In this document: positions 11,835 through 20,282 of the stretch, piece after piece
Position numbering within the stretch: the first letter of the stretch is position 1
Layout of the letters: every line of letters begins with the position of its first letter
Assembly (NCBI GenBank): GCA_016795245.1
Contig: JAEUIA010000117.1
Location: forward strand, 1 to 64,000
Reading direction: 5' to 3'
Length of the DNA stretch: 64,000 bases
Origin: Planctomycetota bacterium
GTDB lineage: Bacteria; Planctomycetota; UBA1135; GCA-002686595
The notes under the pieces: model-generated
Told to the model about the DNA's origin: nothing
The model's database searches: none
Seen by the model: the letters and a program-made list of their open reading frames with translations, nothing else
Position numbers and translations under genes: made by a program

Positions 11835-14266
11835 AGTCTCTCACCACGCTGTTGCTGCTCGCCTCGCCGTTCGTCGCGAACGCCGTCGCGCAGGTCGTGC
11901 CCGCCTCGCAAGCCGGCACCGGCATGCGCGAGACCTTCAAGCTGCTCGACGCGCCCGTGCCGTGGGTGATCGTGCTGGTCGTGATCCCCGCCTGCGCGCT
12001 GCTCGCGTGGTTCAGCTACCGCAGCGAACCGATCACGCCGCGCGCGCGGATGTTCTTGACGGTGCTGCGCACGGCGGCGTTCCTGTTGCTCTTCACGGTG
12101 CTCTTCAGGCCGGTGTTCGTGCAGCGGCGCGAAGAAGTGCGTCCGGCCGAGGTCGTGATCCTGGCTGACGACTCGGCCAGCATGCGACGCAAGGACGACT
12201 ACGCCGGCGACGAGCGCGCGCGGCGCGGCCTCGAATCGCTGATCGGGAAGCCTCCGGCCGAAGCCATGCGCGTCGAACTCGAGCGCGCGGCTTTGGACGG
12301 CGTGTTGCTGCCGCACCTGAAATCCAAGGGCTACACGGCGCGCCTCTTCAGCTTCGCCGACGTGCTCGAACCCTTGAGCGAACCCAGCGCGCTGACCGGT
12401 CGCGGACACGCGACCTACCTCGGTGATGCGCTGCAGGCTGCACTCGCGAGCCACCGCGGCCGTCACGTCACGGATATCGTGGTGGTGTCGGACGGGCGCA
12501 GCAACGGCGGCCTGCCCGCGCTGGAGGCCGCGCGCACGGCGGCTGCGGCGGGAATTCCGGTCCACACCTTGGTCGTGGGTGACACGCGGCCCGAAAAGAA
12601 CCTGGTGATCGAACTTTCCGAGGCGCCGACCAGCGTGCTCGACGGCGACGAGATCGCCGTCAGCGTGCGCGTGCTGGCGCGCGGCATCTCCGGCGGCGGC
12701 CGCGCGCGCGTCGTGCTGGAAGAAATGCGCAGCGACGGCGGCAACCCGCGACCGATCACCGAAGCCGACGTCGAGATGGACGAGAAGGGCACCAAGGCCG
12801 TTCTCGTCGCGCCGCCCGGCACGCCGGATTCCGACACGAACGAGCGCCGCTTCAAAGTGCGCGTCGAGCCGCTCCCCGACGAGACCTTGAAGGACGACAA
12901 CGCCGTGCTGTTCAGCGTGCGCGTCAATCCCGAGAAGATCCGCGTACTCTACGTCGACGCCTATCCGCGCTACGAATACCGCTTCTTGAAGGAGCTCTTG
13001 AAGCGCTCCGACGCGAACATCGACGTGCAGGTGTTCTTGTTGTCGGCGACGCCCGATTTCGTGCAGGAGAGCACGCGCGGATTGCCTCCGCTCACCAGTG
13101 TCCCGACCGGACGCAAGGAGCTGCTCGACAACTACGACGTCGTGATCCTGGGCGACGTGAATCCCTACTCGATCTCGCCCGATCCGGCGCGCTGCGAAGA
13201 ATTCATGGCCTCGATGCGCGAGTTCGTCGAGCGCGGCGGCGGCGCGATCTTCATCGCGGGCGAGCACGACAATCCGCTCGACTACGTAGGGACGCCCTTG
13301 GGCGAATTGCTGCCGGTCATCGCCGACGCGACGACGCGCAACGTGAACGCCGAAGTCGATTCCGTGAACGGTTTCAGGCCGGTGGTCGAGGACGGCGCCG
13401 CGCCGCACGAAGTCGTGCGCCTCGTGCCCGATCCCAAGATCAACCGCGCGCTGTGGGAAGACGAAGGCGGCTTGTACGGCTGCTACTGGTTCTTCCCGGT
13501 CGCGCGCGCGAAACCCGGTGCGCAAGTCTTGCTGCGCCACCCGAGCGCGAGCAACGCGCACGGACGCTTCCCGCTGCTCGTGGCCGGGTATTTCCCTGCG
13601 GGCCGCACCTTGTTCACGGCGATCGACGAGACCTGGCGCTGGCGGTACCGCTTCGGCGACCGCTACCACGAACGTTTCTGGCGCAACTCGATCCGTTGGG
13701 TCGCGCTCGGACGCTTGAAGAGCGGCGATCGACGCGTGCAGATCGACGCGTCGAAGTCGAGTTACGATCTGGACGAGCGCGTCGTGCTCGAGGCGCGCGT
13801 GTTGGACGAGGATTACCGCCCCAGCGAACGCCCGGCCGTGCCCGTGCGCCTGCAACACCCGGACGGCAAGACGACGGATGTGACGCTGGGATTGCTCCCC
13901 GAGCGCGCCGGCGTGTACCGCACGGCGTTCGACGTCGAACGATCGGGAACGTACTCGGCCTTCGTCGAGAACGAGGGCGCGCGCGTCGCGTCGGTCGACT
14001 TCGAAGTCGTGCTCCCCTCGCGCGAGAACGCCGATCCTTCGCCCGACCCCGACACGCTCAAATCGCTGGCCGCGCTCACCAAGGGCCGCGGCGAGACGCT
14101 GCCGCGCGTGCGCGAACTGTTGGACGCGTTCCCGGGCGGCAAGGAACAAAGGCAACCGATTTCGTCCGAGTTGCGCGATGCATGGGATCATTGGGGAACG
14201 CTGATCGCGGCCCTGATCCTGCTCACCATCGAATGGGTCGCGCGTAAGCGCCTTGAACTGATCTAG
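11831..14266 (+). CDS. vWA / glutamine-amidotransferase-like membrane protein
   Basis: The start is ATG at 11831, inside the ATGA overlap. There is a signal-like first helix, a second helix around residues 44-62 (PWVIVLVVIPACALLAWF) and a third near 75-95. A vWA domain with the MIDAS string VILADDSASM follows. From about residue 360 (KIRVLYVDAYPRYEYRFLKELL) to about 520 it resembles the glutamine-amidotransferase-like domain (DUF1355 type), with FVERGGGAIFIAGEHDNP. A C-terminal helix (WGTLIAALILLTIEWVARKR) closes the protein. About 811 residues. This pairs with the BatA-like neighbour, as in alphaproteobacterial moxR-DUF58-DUF4159-DUF1355 clusters. Confidence 0.82.
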   Translation: MKSLTTLLLLASPFVANAVAQVVPASQAGTGMRETFKLLDAPVPWVIVLVVIPACALLAWFSYRSEPITPRARMFLTVLRTAAFLLLFTVLFRPVFVQRREEVRPAEVVILADDSASMRRKDDYAGDERARRGLESLIGKPPAEAMRVELERAALDGVLLPHLKSKGYTARLFSFADVLEPLSEPSALTGRGHATYLGDALQAALASHRGRHVTDIVVVSDGRSNGGLPALEAARTAAAAGIPVHTLVVGDTRPEKNLVIELSEAPTSVLDGDEIAVSVRVLARGISGGGRARVVLEEMRSDGGNPRPITEADVEMDEKGTKAVLVAPPGTPDSDTNERRFKVRVEPLPDETLKDDNAVLFSVRVNPEKIRVLYVDAYPRYEYRFLKELLKRSDANIDVQVFLLSATPDFVQESTRGLPPLTSVPTGRKELLDNYDVVILGDVNPYSISPDPARCEEFMASMREFVERGGGAIFIAGEHDNPLDYVGTPLGELLPVIADATTRNVNAEVDSVNGFRPVVEDGAAPHEVVRLVPDPKINRALWEDEGGLYGCYWFFPVARAKPGAQVLLRHPSASNAHGRFPLLVAGYFPAGRTLFTAIDETWRWRYRFGDRYHERFWRNSIRWVALGRLKSGDRRVQIDASKSSYDLDERVVLEARVLDEDYRPSERPAVPVRLQHPDGKTTDVTLGLLPERAGVYRTAFDVERSGTYSAFVENEGARVASVDFEVVLPSRENADPSPDPDTLKSLAALTKGRGETLPRVRELLDAFPGGKEQRQPISSELRDAWDHWGTLIAALILLTIEWVARKRLELI

Positions 14267-14280
14267 GCCCGAGTGAACGC

Positions 14281-17200
14281 ATGTCGAACTTCCAGCGCAA
14301 CCGCGAATCAACCGGCTCTCGCCGGCTCGCGCTGATCGCCTGGACGGCGGCAATCGCGTTCGTGTGGTCGCCGCGCGCGCACGCTGCGCCGCAGTTCGAA
14401 GAGCAGCCGGTCGACACGAATTCGTTCTCGATCCCCGAGACCCTGCTCGTGCGCGCTTTGTTCGAGCGCGCGACCGAACATGTCGCGGCGCGCCGCTTCG
14501 CCGAGGCGATCGCGGACCTGCAACAGATCCTGGAGAAGCACGAAGGCGAACTGCTGCCGGGCGACCGCCCGAAGTCGACCGCGGGCCGCGCATCGGAGGG
14601 TATCGTCCACGCCGGTGCCTCGGTGCGCGCGCGCGCCTTGCTGCTCGCGCTGCCTTTCGAAGCGCGCACCCGGTATCGCGAGCGCTACGAAGTCGAGGCC
14701 GGGCGCGCTCTCGCGGTCGCGCGCAATGCGCACGACGTCCAGGGCTTGATCGGCGTCGGCCGGCGCTGGCCGATCACCGAGGCGGCGTTGGCGGCCTTCG
14801 TCGCGGTCGGCGACATCGAGTTCGAACGCGGTCGTGAGCGCGAAGCCGCCTTCGCCTGGGCGCGCGCGATCGGCATCGCCTTGTCGGACTCCGAACTCAA
14901 GCTGGACGACGTCCAGGAGTGGACGGCCGTCCGCGAGCGCCTCCGCGCGCGCACTGACGATCCGACCTCGAGTGCACTGCTCGCCCGCGTGGCGCTCGTC
15001 ACCGCGCGGTCCGACGCGCGCCGACGCGCCGACTTGACGACCGAGCAGGAGCGCAACCTGCGACTGCCCAATTCGAACGTCACCCTGGGTCCGGCGCCGA
15101 GCGAGACCGCCGACGCGTGGGCCGCGCCGTTCCAGTTACCCGCGCATCCGTTCCGCGACTCGATGCGGGATTCGCTCTTCGCCGTGCGCACGGGTGAGCG
15201 CCTGTTCGTTTCGAACTCGCTGCGCCTGATGTGCCTGCACGCCTACACGGGCGAACTGTTGTGGGACAGCAACGAACCTGTAGGCTGGGCCGAATTGTCG
15301 CGCGGCGAGCGCGCGGAACTCTTCCTGGGCATCGATCGGCACTCCTTGATCGCGCCGGCGACCTCGGATGCGGTGGTCGTCGCCGCGCTGCAACTCCCGC
15401 TGTCGCAGCTGCGTTCCGACTCGTACGGACAGATCAAGATCCTGACGCCGATCCCCGAGCGCCGGCTGTTCGCGTTCGACGTCGTCACCGGACGCAAGCT
15501 CTGGGATCACATGCCGCCCCCGGCTTGGGACGGCGAAGAAGGCACCTTCGCACAGCGCACCACGATCGCCGCGCCGCCGGTGATCGTCGGCTCGCGCGTG
15601 CTCGTGCCGTGTGTGCGCATGCAGGGCCGCATCAACTACAATGTCGGCTGCTTCGACCTGTACACGGGCGCGTTGATCTGGTCGCGCGACGTGATCAGCG
15701 GCCAGCGCGAACAGAACATGTTCGGTCGCGCCGAGCACGAGTTCTCGGCGGCCCCCTTGTGCGTCGAAGGCGACAAGGTCATCGCACTGACGCAACTCGG
15801 GACGATCGCCGCACTCGATCTGTTCACCGGCGAGCTTCTGTGGGAGACCTTGCACGAGACGATCTCCACCCCGCGCGCGCAGGGCTTCTCGGCGCCGCAG
15901 TACCAACCCGAGTGGCGCAATTGCCCGCCGGTCGTGCAGAGCGGTGTCGTGCTGGCCGTGCCGTTCAACAGTCGCGATCTGGTCGCGATCGATCTCGCGA
16001 CCGGTGTGCTGCTGTGGAGCCACGACGTCAAGTCGATCCGCGCGCTGACGCGCGACGGACGCGCGGACGTGCTCTTCGGCGCGGCCAAGGACAGCATCTA
16101 CGTCGGCGGCGATCGCTGGGTCGCGCTGCACATGCCCTCCGGCGTGGGACAGCGCGGCGCCTTGCGGGCCAAGGCCGAGGCCCGCGAAGACGACACGGTA
16201 GCGGTGCGCTCGCGCGCCGGTCGCCCGGTGCTCGCGCAGGACCGGATCATCGATCCGCGCGTCACCGAGCGCTTCGATTTCGACCGCGAGACCGGCGCCA
16301 AGATCGCGTCGATCCGCTGGCCCCCGGGCAGTCAAGGGGGCAACGTGCTGCTCGGCGCGGGCGAGATGTTCGTCGTGTCGGGCAGTGAAGTGCGCGGGTA
16401 CTTCGAATGGGAAGTGCTCGTCGGTCGCGCGCGCACCGAGCTCGCGCAAGCGGCGGACGACCCCGCGCGCGTCCTGCGCCTCGCGCGCCTGCTCGAAGGC
16501 CGCGGCTCGGCCGAATGGCAGCGCGGCGAGAGCGAGTCGGCGCGCGCGCACCTCACCGAAGCGCGCACGATCCTGGAACGCGTGCTGCGTGCCGCGCCCG
16601 ACGCCGCCGGCGGCGATCTGCGCGCGCAATTGTCCGGTGTCTACCACTCGATCCTGCGTAGCGGCGCGCGCGTGCGCAGCGGACTCGCGGACTCGAACGG
16701 CGCCTTGAACGATCTGCGCAAGGCGCGCGCCTACGCCCCCGACGCGTCCGCGCTGCGCGACACGCTCGTCGAGGAACTCGTGATCCTGTTCGAGCGCCAG
16801 AACACAGCCGGCGCGGATCCCGCGGCCGTGAATGCGGCGCTCGACGAATTGGAGCGCTCGTGCGCCGAATTGCCGCTCGCCGTCGGCTTCCGCATCCCCA
16901 CCGACGCGGCGAGTACACCGTTCGGATTCGAGTTCTATCCGCTGCCCGCGGCGCGAGCTGAGGATTCCACCGTGCCGTCCGAATTGCCGGTCGGGTTGTG
17001 GGTCTTGATCGAGCGCGGCGGTCAATACGCGCGCGCGGGCGACACGGCGCGCGAATTCGCGGCGCTGCACGCGATCCTCGAGCGCTACCCGACACAGGAA
17101 TTGCTGGCCTGGACGGCGGGCGAATTGTCCAAGCAGCGCATCGCTGCGCTGCTCGCGTCGGGACGCACAGCGGGCTACGAGACCTTCGAAGCGCGCGCGC

Positions 17201-18993
17201 AGGCGCTCTACGACGAAGGTGTGCGCTCTCACGACGACGCGCTCTTGCGTCGCGTCGTCGAACGCTACCCCGGCAGCAAGGCCGCGCGCGCCGCGAACGA
17301 TGCGCGACTCGACATCGCCCTGCAGAGCGACGACCTCGCGACGGTCGCGCGCATCGTGCGCACGGAATTGTCCGCGGGTCTTGGATCCGGTGCGATCGAC
17401 GCGCGCACCTTGCCGCGGCTCCTGCGCCTCGCCGCGGCACTCGGCACGGCTGACAATCAAGAGGCGCGCTCAGGCCTGTTGAAGCGCCTCGCAGTGCTCC
17501 ACGGCGACTTCGTCTCCGACGTACCCGGCGACCAGGGCGCGACGATCGCGCAGCTCGCCGCGCGTGCACCGGAATTCTTCACTCCCGTGCGTGGACCGGG
17601 GCGCGGCACGTTCTCCGGCGGCACCGACGAAGCTTCGGAACGCGCACTGCGCGGCGACTACCAGCTCTTGGGCGAGGTCTTGCCCAAGGTCCCGCTACAA
17701 CAGGTCCCGGCGGACACGCCGACCACGTTGATGTTCGCGCGCACGACGGCGCGCGCGACCGCGAGCCTCGTGGCCTTCAGCTCCGAGGATCCGACGGTCG
17801 AGCGCTGGTCCGTCGACCTCGCGCCGCGCACGGCTCCGCAATCGGGCGCGAACGGCGTGTGGAATCGCCGCGCCGCGTGGGCCGCGGGCCGCTTGATGGT
17901 CGCCACCAGCGAGAAGATCGTCGCGGTCGACACCGAAGCCGGCGCCCAGGCCTGGGAGTGGATGCCCGACGCGCAGACCGACACGATGTCGATCACCAGT
18001 GCATCCGGCATCGCCGTCGTCGTCGTCACGCCGCGCGGCGAGCGCGATCGCTGGACGGTGTACGGGCTCGACGCGGCGACCGGCGTGGAATTGTGGGACA
18101 ACGGCACGCTCGACGCCGCGGTGCAGCGCTTCCCCATCGTGTCCGAGAGTCGTGCCGTGTTCTTGCCTACACCCGGACACAAGCAGGTGATCGTCGTCGA
18201 TCTGTTCACGGGTCTGGTGGCGAGTCGGTTCGAACTCGAGACGCCGGTCAGCGCCGCGGCCGACGCCGACGCCTGGGTCGAGGGCGACCTGTTGATCGTG
18301 CCCTGGTTCAACCAGGCGAGCGACAACGATCGCAACCAGGTGCTGGCGGTCGATCTAGACACCGGACGGCGCGTGTGGCGCGTGGCGCTGGAGGTCTCCT
18401 CGGGCGCGCGCTGGTTGGCCGGCGTGTTGCAGCAGGCGGACCGCACGTGGCTCTTGTTGCAGGCGCGCCCTGAAAGCGAACCCAATCGCATCGATCAATC
18501 GCTCGCCGCGCTCGACACGCGCATCGGTGCGCTGACGCCGCTCGCGGCTGTGCGCATCGGCATGGAGGACCGCATCCTCGGCCTAGGCCGCCCGGCGCGC
18601 GTCGCCTTCGCGCCCGGTCCGCTCGCCGTGTTGTCGCCGCGCGTCGGCGGCGGTCGCGGCGCGCCCCGCGATGCACGCGTGCGCTGCATCGACCTCGACC
18701 GCGGGGAGCTGTGGGTGCAAGGTTTGGGTATCGCCTTCGACGAACTCGCACCCGGGATCCTGCCTATGCCGGCCACTTCCGATACGATCCTGGCGGTCGT
18801 GACGGTGGGCAACACCACATCCGGCCCGGGTGTGTTCCCGCGCGCGGACCTGCGCGCCTTCGATCTGCGTAGCGGTCTGCCGCGTGGGGTCCGAGGCGTG
18901 CACATGTCCGAGGTCCGGGATGCGCCGCAGCTCATTCCGTTCGGCGGTACGCTCGTCGTGCGCACCAAGACGCAACTGGAGTTTTTGAAATGA
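14281..18993 (+). CDS. Giant secreted protein with two PQQ-like propellers
   Basis: A 1570-residue exported protein. The signal peptide is near residues 18-36 (AWTAAIAFVWSPRAHA). A helical TPR-like section runs to about 270. A first PQQ-like propeller covers about 280-700, with blades such as AYTGELLWDSNEP, FDVVTGRKLWDHMP, FDLYTGALIWSRDV and LDLFTGELLWETL. A second helical section, about 710-1130, has a LERYPTQELLAW-type tetratricopeptide look. A second propeller, about 1140-1560, has VDTEAGAQAWEWMP, LDAATGVELWDNG and VDLDTGRRVWRVAL. The x-GxxLW blade motif is regular in both. It sits between the vWA genes and the toroid gene, with a 4-nt overlap into the latter. It probably scaffolds or senses in the periplasm. 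No enzyme activity can be assigned. Confidence 0.78.
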   Translation: MSNFQRNRESTGSRRLALIAWTAAIAFVWSPRAHAAPQFEEQPVDTNSFSIPETLLVRALFERATEHVAARRFAEAIADLQQILEKHEGELLPGDRPKSTAGRASEGIVHAGASVRARALLLALPFEARTRYRERYEVEAGRALAVARNAHDVQGLIGVGRRWPITEAALAAFVAVGDIEFERGREREAAFAWARAIGIALSDSELKLDDVQEWTAVRERLRARTDDPTSSALLARVALVTARSDARRRADLTTEQERNLRLPNSNVTLGPAPSETADAWAAPFQLPAHPFRDSMRDSLFAVRTGERLFVSNSLRLMCLHAYTGELLWDSNEPVGWAELSRGERAELFLGIDRHSLIAPATSDAVVVAALQLPLSQLRSDSYGQIKILTPIPERRLFAFDVVTGRKLWDHMPPPAWDGEEGTFAQRTTIAAPPVIVGSRVLVPCVRMQGRINYNVGCFDLYTGALIWSRDVISGQREQNMFGRAEHEFSAAPLCVEGDKVIALTQLGTIAALDLFTGELLWETLHETISTPRAQGFSAPQYQPEWRNCPPVVQSGVVLAVPFNSRDLVAIDLATGVLLWSHDVKSIRALTRDGRADVLFGAAKDSIYVGGDRWVALHMPSGVGQRGALRAKAEAREDDTVAVRSRAGRPVLAQDRIIDPRVTERFDFDRETGAKIASIRWPPGSQGGNVLLGAGEMFVVSGSEVRGYFEWEVLVGRARTELAQAADDPARVLRLARLLEGRGSAEWQRGESESARAHLTEARTILERVLRAAPDAAGGDLRAQLSGVYHSILRSGARVRSGLADSNGALNDLRKARAYAPDASALRDTLVEELVILFERQNTAGADPAAVNAALDELERSCAELPLAVGFRIPTDAASTPFGFEFYPLPAARAEDSTVPSELPVGLWVLIERGGQYARAGDTAREFAALHAILERYPTQELLAWTAGELSKQRIAALLASGRTAGYETFEARAQALYDEGVRSHDDALLRRVVERYPGSKAARAANDARLDIALQSDDLATVARIVRTELSAGLGSGAIDARTLPRLLRLAAALGTADNQEARSGLLKRLAVLHGDFVSDVPGDQGATIAQLAARAPEFFTPVRGPGRGTFSGGTDEASERALRGDYQLLGEVLPKVPLQQVPADTPTTLMFARTTARATASLVAFSSEDPTVERWSVDLAPRTAPQSGANGVWNRRAAWAAGRLMVATSEKIVAVDTEAGAQAWEWMPDAQTDTMSITSASGIAVVVVTPRGERDRWTVYGLDAATGVELWDNGTLDAAVQRFPIVSESRAVFLPTPGHKQVIVVDLFTGLVASRFELETPVSAAADADAWVEGDLLIVPWFNQASDNDRNQVLAVDLDTGRRVWRVALEVSSGARWLAGVLQQADRTWLLLQARPESEPNRIDQSLAALDTRIGALTPLAAVRIGMEDRILGLGRPARVAFAPGPLAVLSPRVGGGRGAPRDARVRCIDLDRGELWVQGLGIAFDELAPGILPMPATSDTILAVVTVGNTTSGPGVFPRADLRAFDLRSGLPRGVRGVHMSEVRDAPQLIPFGGTLVVRTKTQLEFLK

Positions 18994-20207
18994 AGATCCT
19001 CGCACTGGCCTCCGCACTCCTCGTGCCGGCTGCATCCGTCGCCTGCGCGCAGGATTCTCCCGTTGCACTCGTGCAGGAAGCTCACCCCGCGTTCGCCTCC
19101 GCCGGACCCGTCGCGTTCGCACAGGATGGACTCGCGCGCGACGACGGACAGGGCGCCATCGTCGTGACGCCGGCCCAGGAACTCGCGGTCGAGCGCGGCC
19201 TCGCCTGGCTCGCCGACCATCAGAGCGCGGACGGCTCGTGGGTCGCGAAGATCGGCTTCAAGCTCAACAACGATTTTCGTTTCACCGCCGACGACAAGGG
19301 CCACCTCGGCGTCACCTCGCTCGCGGGGATGGCGTACCTGGCCGGCGGTCACCTGCCCGGCCGCGGCAAGTACGGCAAGAACGTCGACCAGGCGTTGCGC
19401 TTCGTGCTCTCGTGTGTGCAAGAAGACGGCTACATCACGTACGGCGGCACGCGCATGTACGACCACGCCTTCGCGACGCTGTTCTTGGCCGAAGTGTTCG
19501 GCATGACGAGCCGCGACGACGTCAAGGCGGCGCTGCAGAAGGCCGTGGACTTCATCGTCAAGTCGCAGAACGCCCAAGGCGGGTGGCGCTACGAGCCGTA
19601 CTCGACCGAGTCCGACATGTCGATCGTCGTGTGCCAGGTCATCGCGCTGCGCGCTGCACGCAACATCGGCGTGCGCGTGCCGAAATCGACCGTCGAGCGC
19701 GCGGCGCGCTACGTCGTCGACTCGGCCTTCATGAACGACAGCGGACGCGACGGCGGCATGAACTACCCGAGTGCCTTCATCAGCGAGATCGGCACGTTTC
19801 GCTATCAAAAGGAGGTGCACAGCCGCACTTCTTTCCCGCTTACCGCCGCCGGCGTCACTGCGCTGCACGGCCTCGGCATCTACTCCGACGAACTGATCAA
19901 GAAGGGCCTCGACTTCCTCTCGCGCAACCGCAGTTCGTTCAACGACGAACCGACGCCCGGATCGCGGACCGACAAGGGCCACTACTACTTCTGGTACGGT
20001 CACTACTACGCCGTGCAGGCGATGTACACGGCCGGCAGCCCGTACTGGGAACCCTACTTCGAGGATCTGCGCACGAAGCTGCTCGCGATCCAGCGCCCGG
20101 ACGGCTCGTGGCCCAACGAGGTCGGACCCGGTCCGGCTTTCGGCACGGCGATGGGTGTCCTGATCCTGGAGATCCCCTACCGCTTCCTCCCGATCTTCCA
20201 GCGTTGA
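18990..20207 (+). CDS. Prenyltransferase/squalene-oxidase-repeat toroid protein
   Basis: A secreted 405-residue protein (signal-like ILALASALLVPAASVACAQ). Its repeats follow the alpha/alpha toroid pattern of terpene cyclases and complement-like proteins: AVERGLAWLADHQSADGSWVA, MYDHAFATLFLAEVFGM, FIVKSQNAQGGWRYEP, and a final QRPDGSWPNEVGPGPAFGTAMGVLILEIPYRFLPIF. I see no DxDD catalytic motif, so binding or a structural role is more likely than cyclisation. ATGA overlaps the previous stop. A second protein of the same class ends the operon at 27536. The family is common in planctomycetes beside MoxR clusters, with unknown function. Confidence 0.8.
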   Translation: MKILALASALLVPAASVACAQDSPVALVQEAHPAFASAGPVAFAQDGLARDDGQGAIVVTPAQELAVERGLAWLADHQSADGSWVAKIGFKLNNDFRFTADDKGHLGVTSLAGMAYLAGGHLPGRGKYGKNVDQALRFVLSCVQEDGYITYGGTRMYDHAFATLFLAEVFGMTSRDDVKAALQKAVDFIVKSQNAQGGWRYEPYSTESDMSIVVCQVIALRAARNIGVRVPKSTVERAARYVVDSAFMNDSGRDGGMNYPSAFISEIGTFRYQKEVHSRTSFPLTAAGVTALHGLGIYSDELIKKGLDFLSRNRSSFNDEPTPGSRTDKGHYYFWYGHYYAVQAMYTAGSPYWEPYFEDLRTKLLAIQRPDGSWPNEVGPGPAFGTAMGVLILEIPYRFLPIFQR

Positions 20208-20282
20208 GCCCGACCTGTTCGCACGCGAATCCGGCCTGAACCCACGAACGACACGAGAGCCGCCCTAGAACACGACCGCCGC

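Noticed and set aside
11363..14593. Open frame of more than 1000 codons on the minus strand
   Set aside because: It lies wholly opposite two well-supported vWA genes; the translation is Arg/Ala/His-rich without motifs, as expected for an antisense frame in GC-rich DNA.
19805..19815. AAAGGAGGTG-like ribosome-binding site
   Set aside because: Internal to the toroid gene, with no start codon in a useful frame or separate gene after it.
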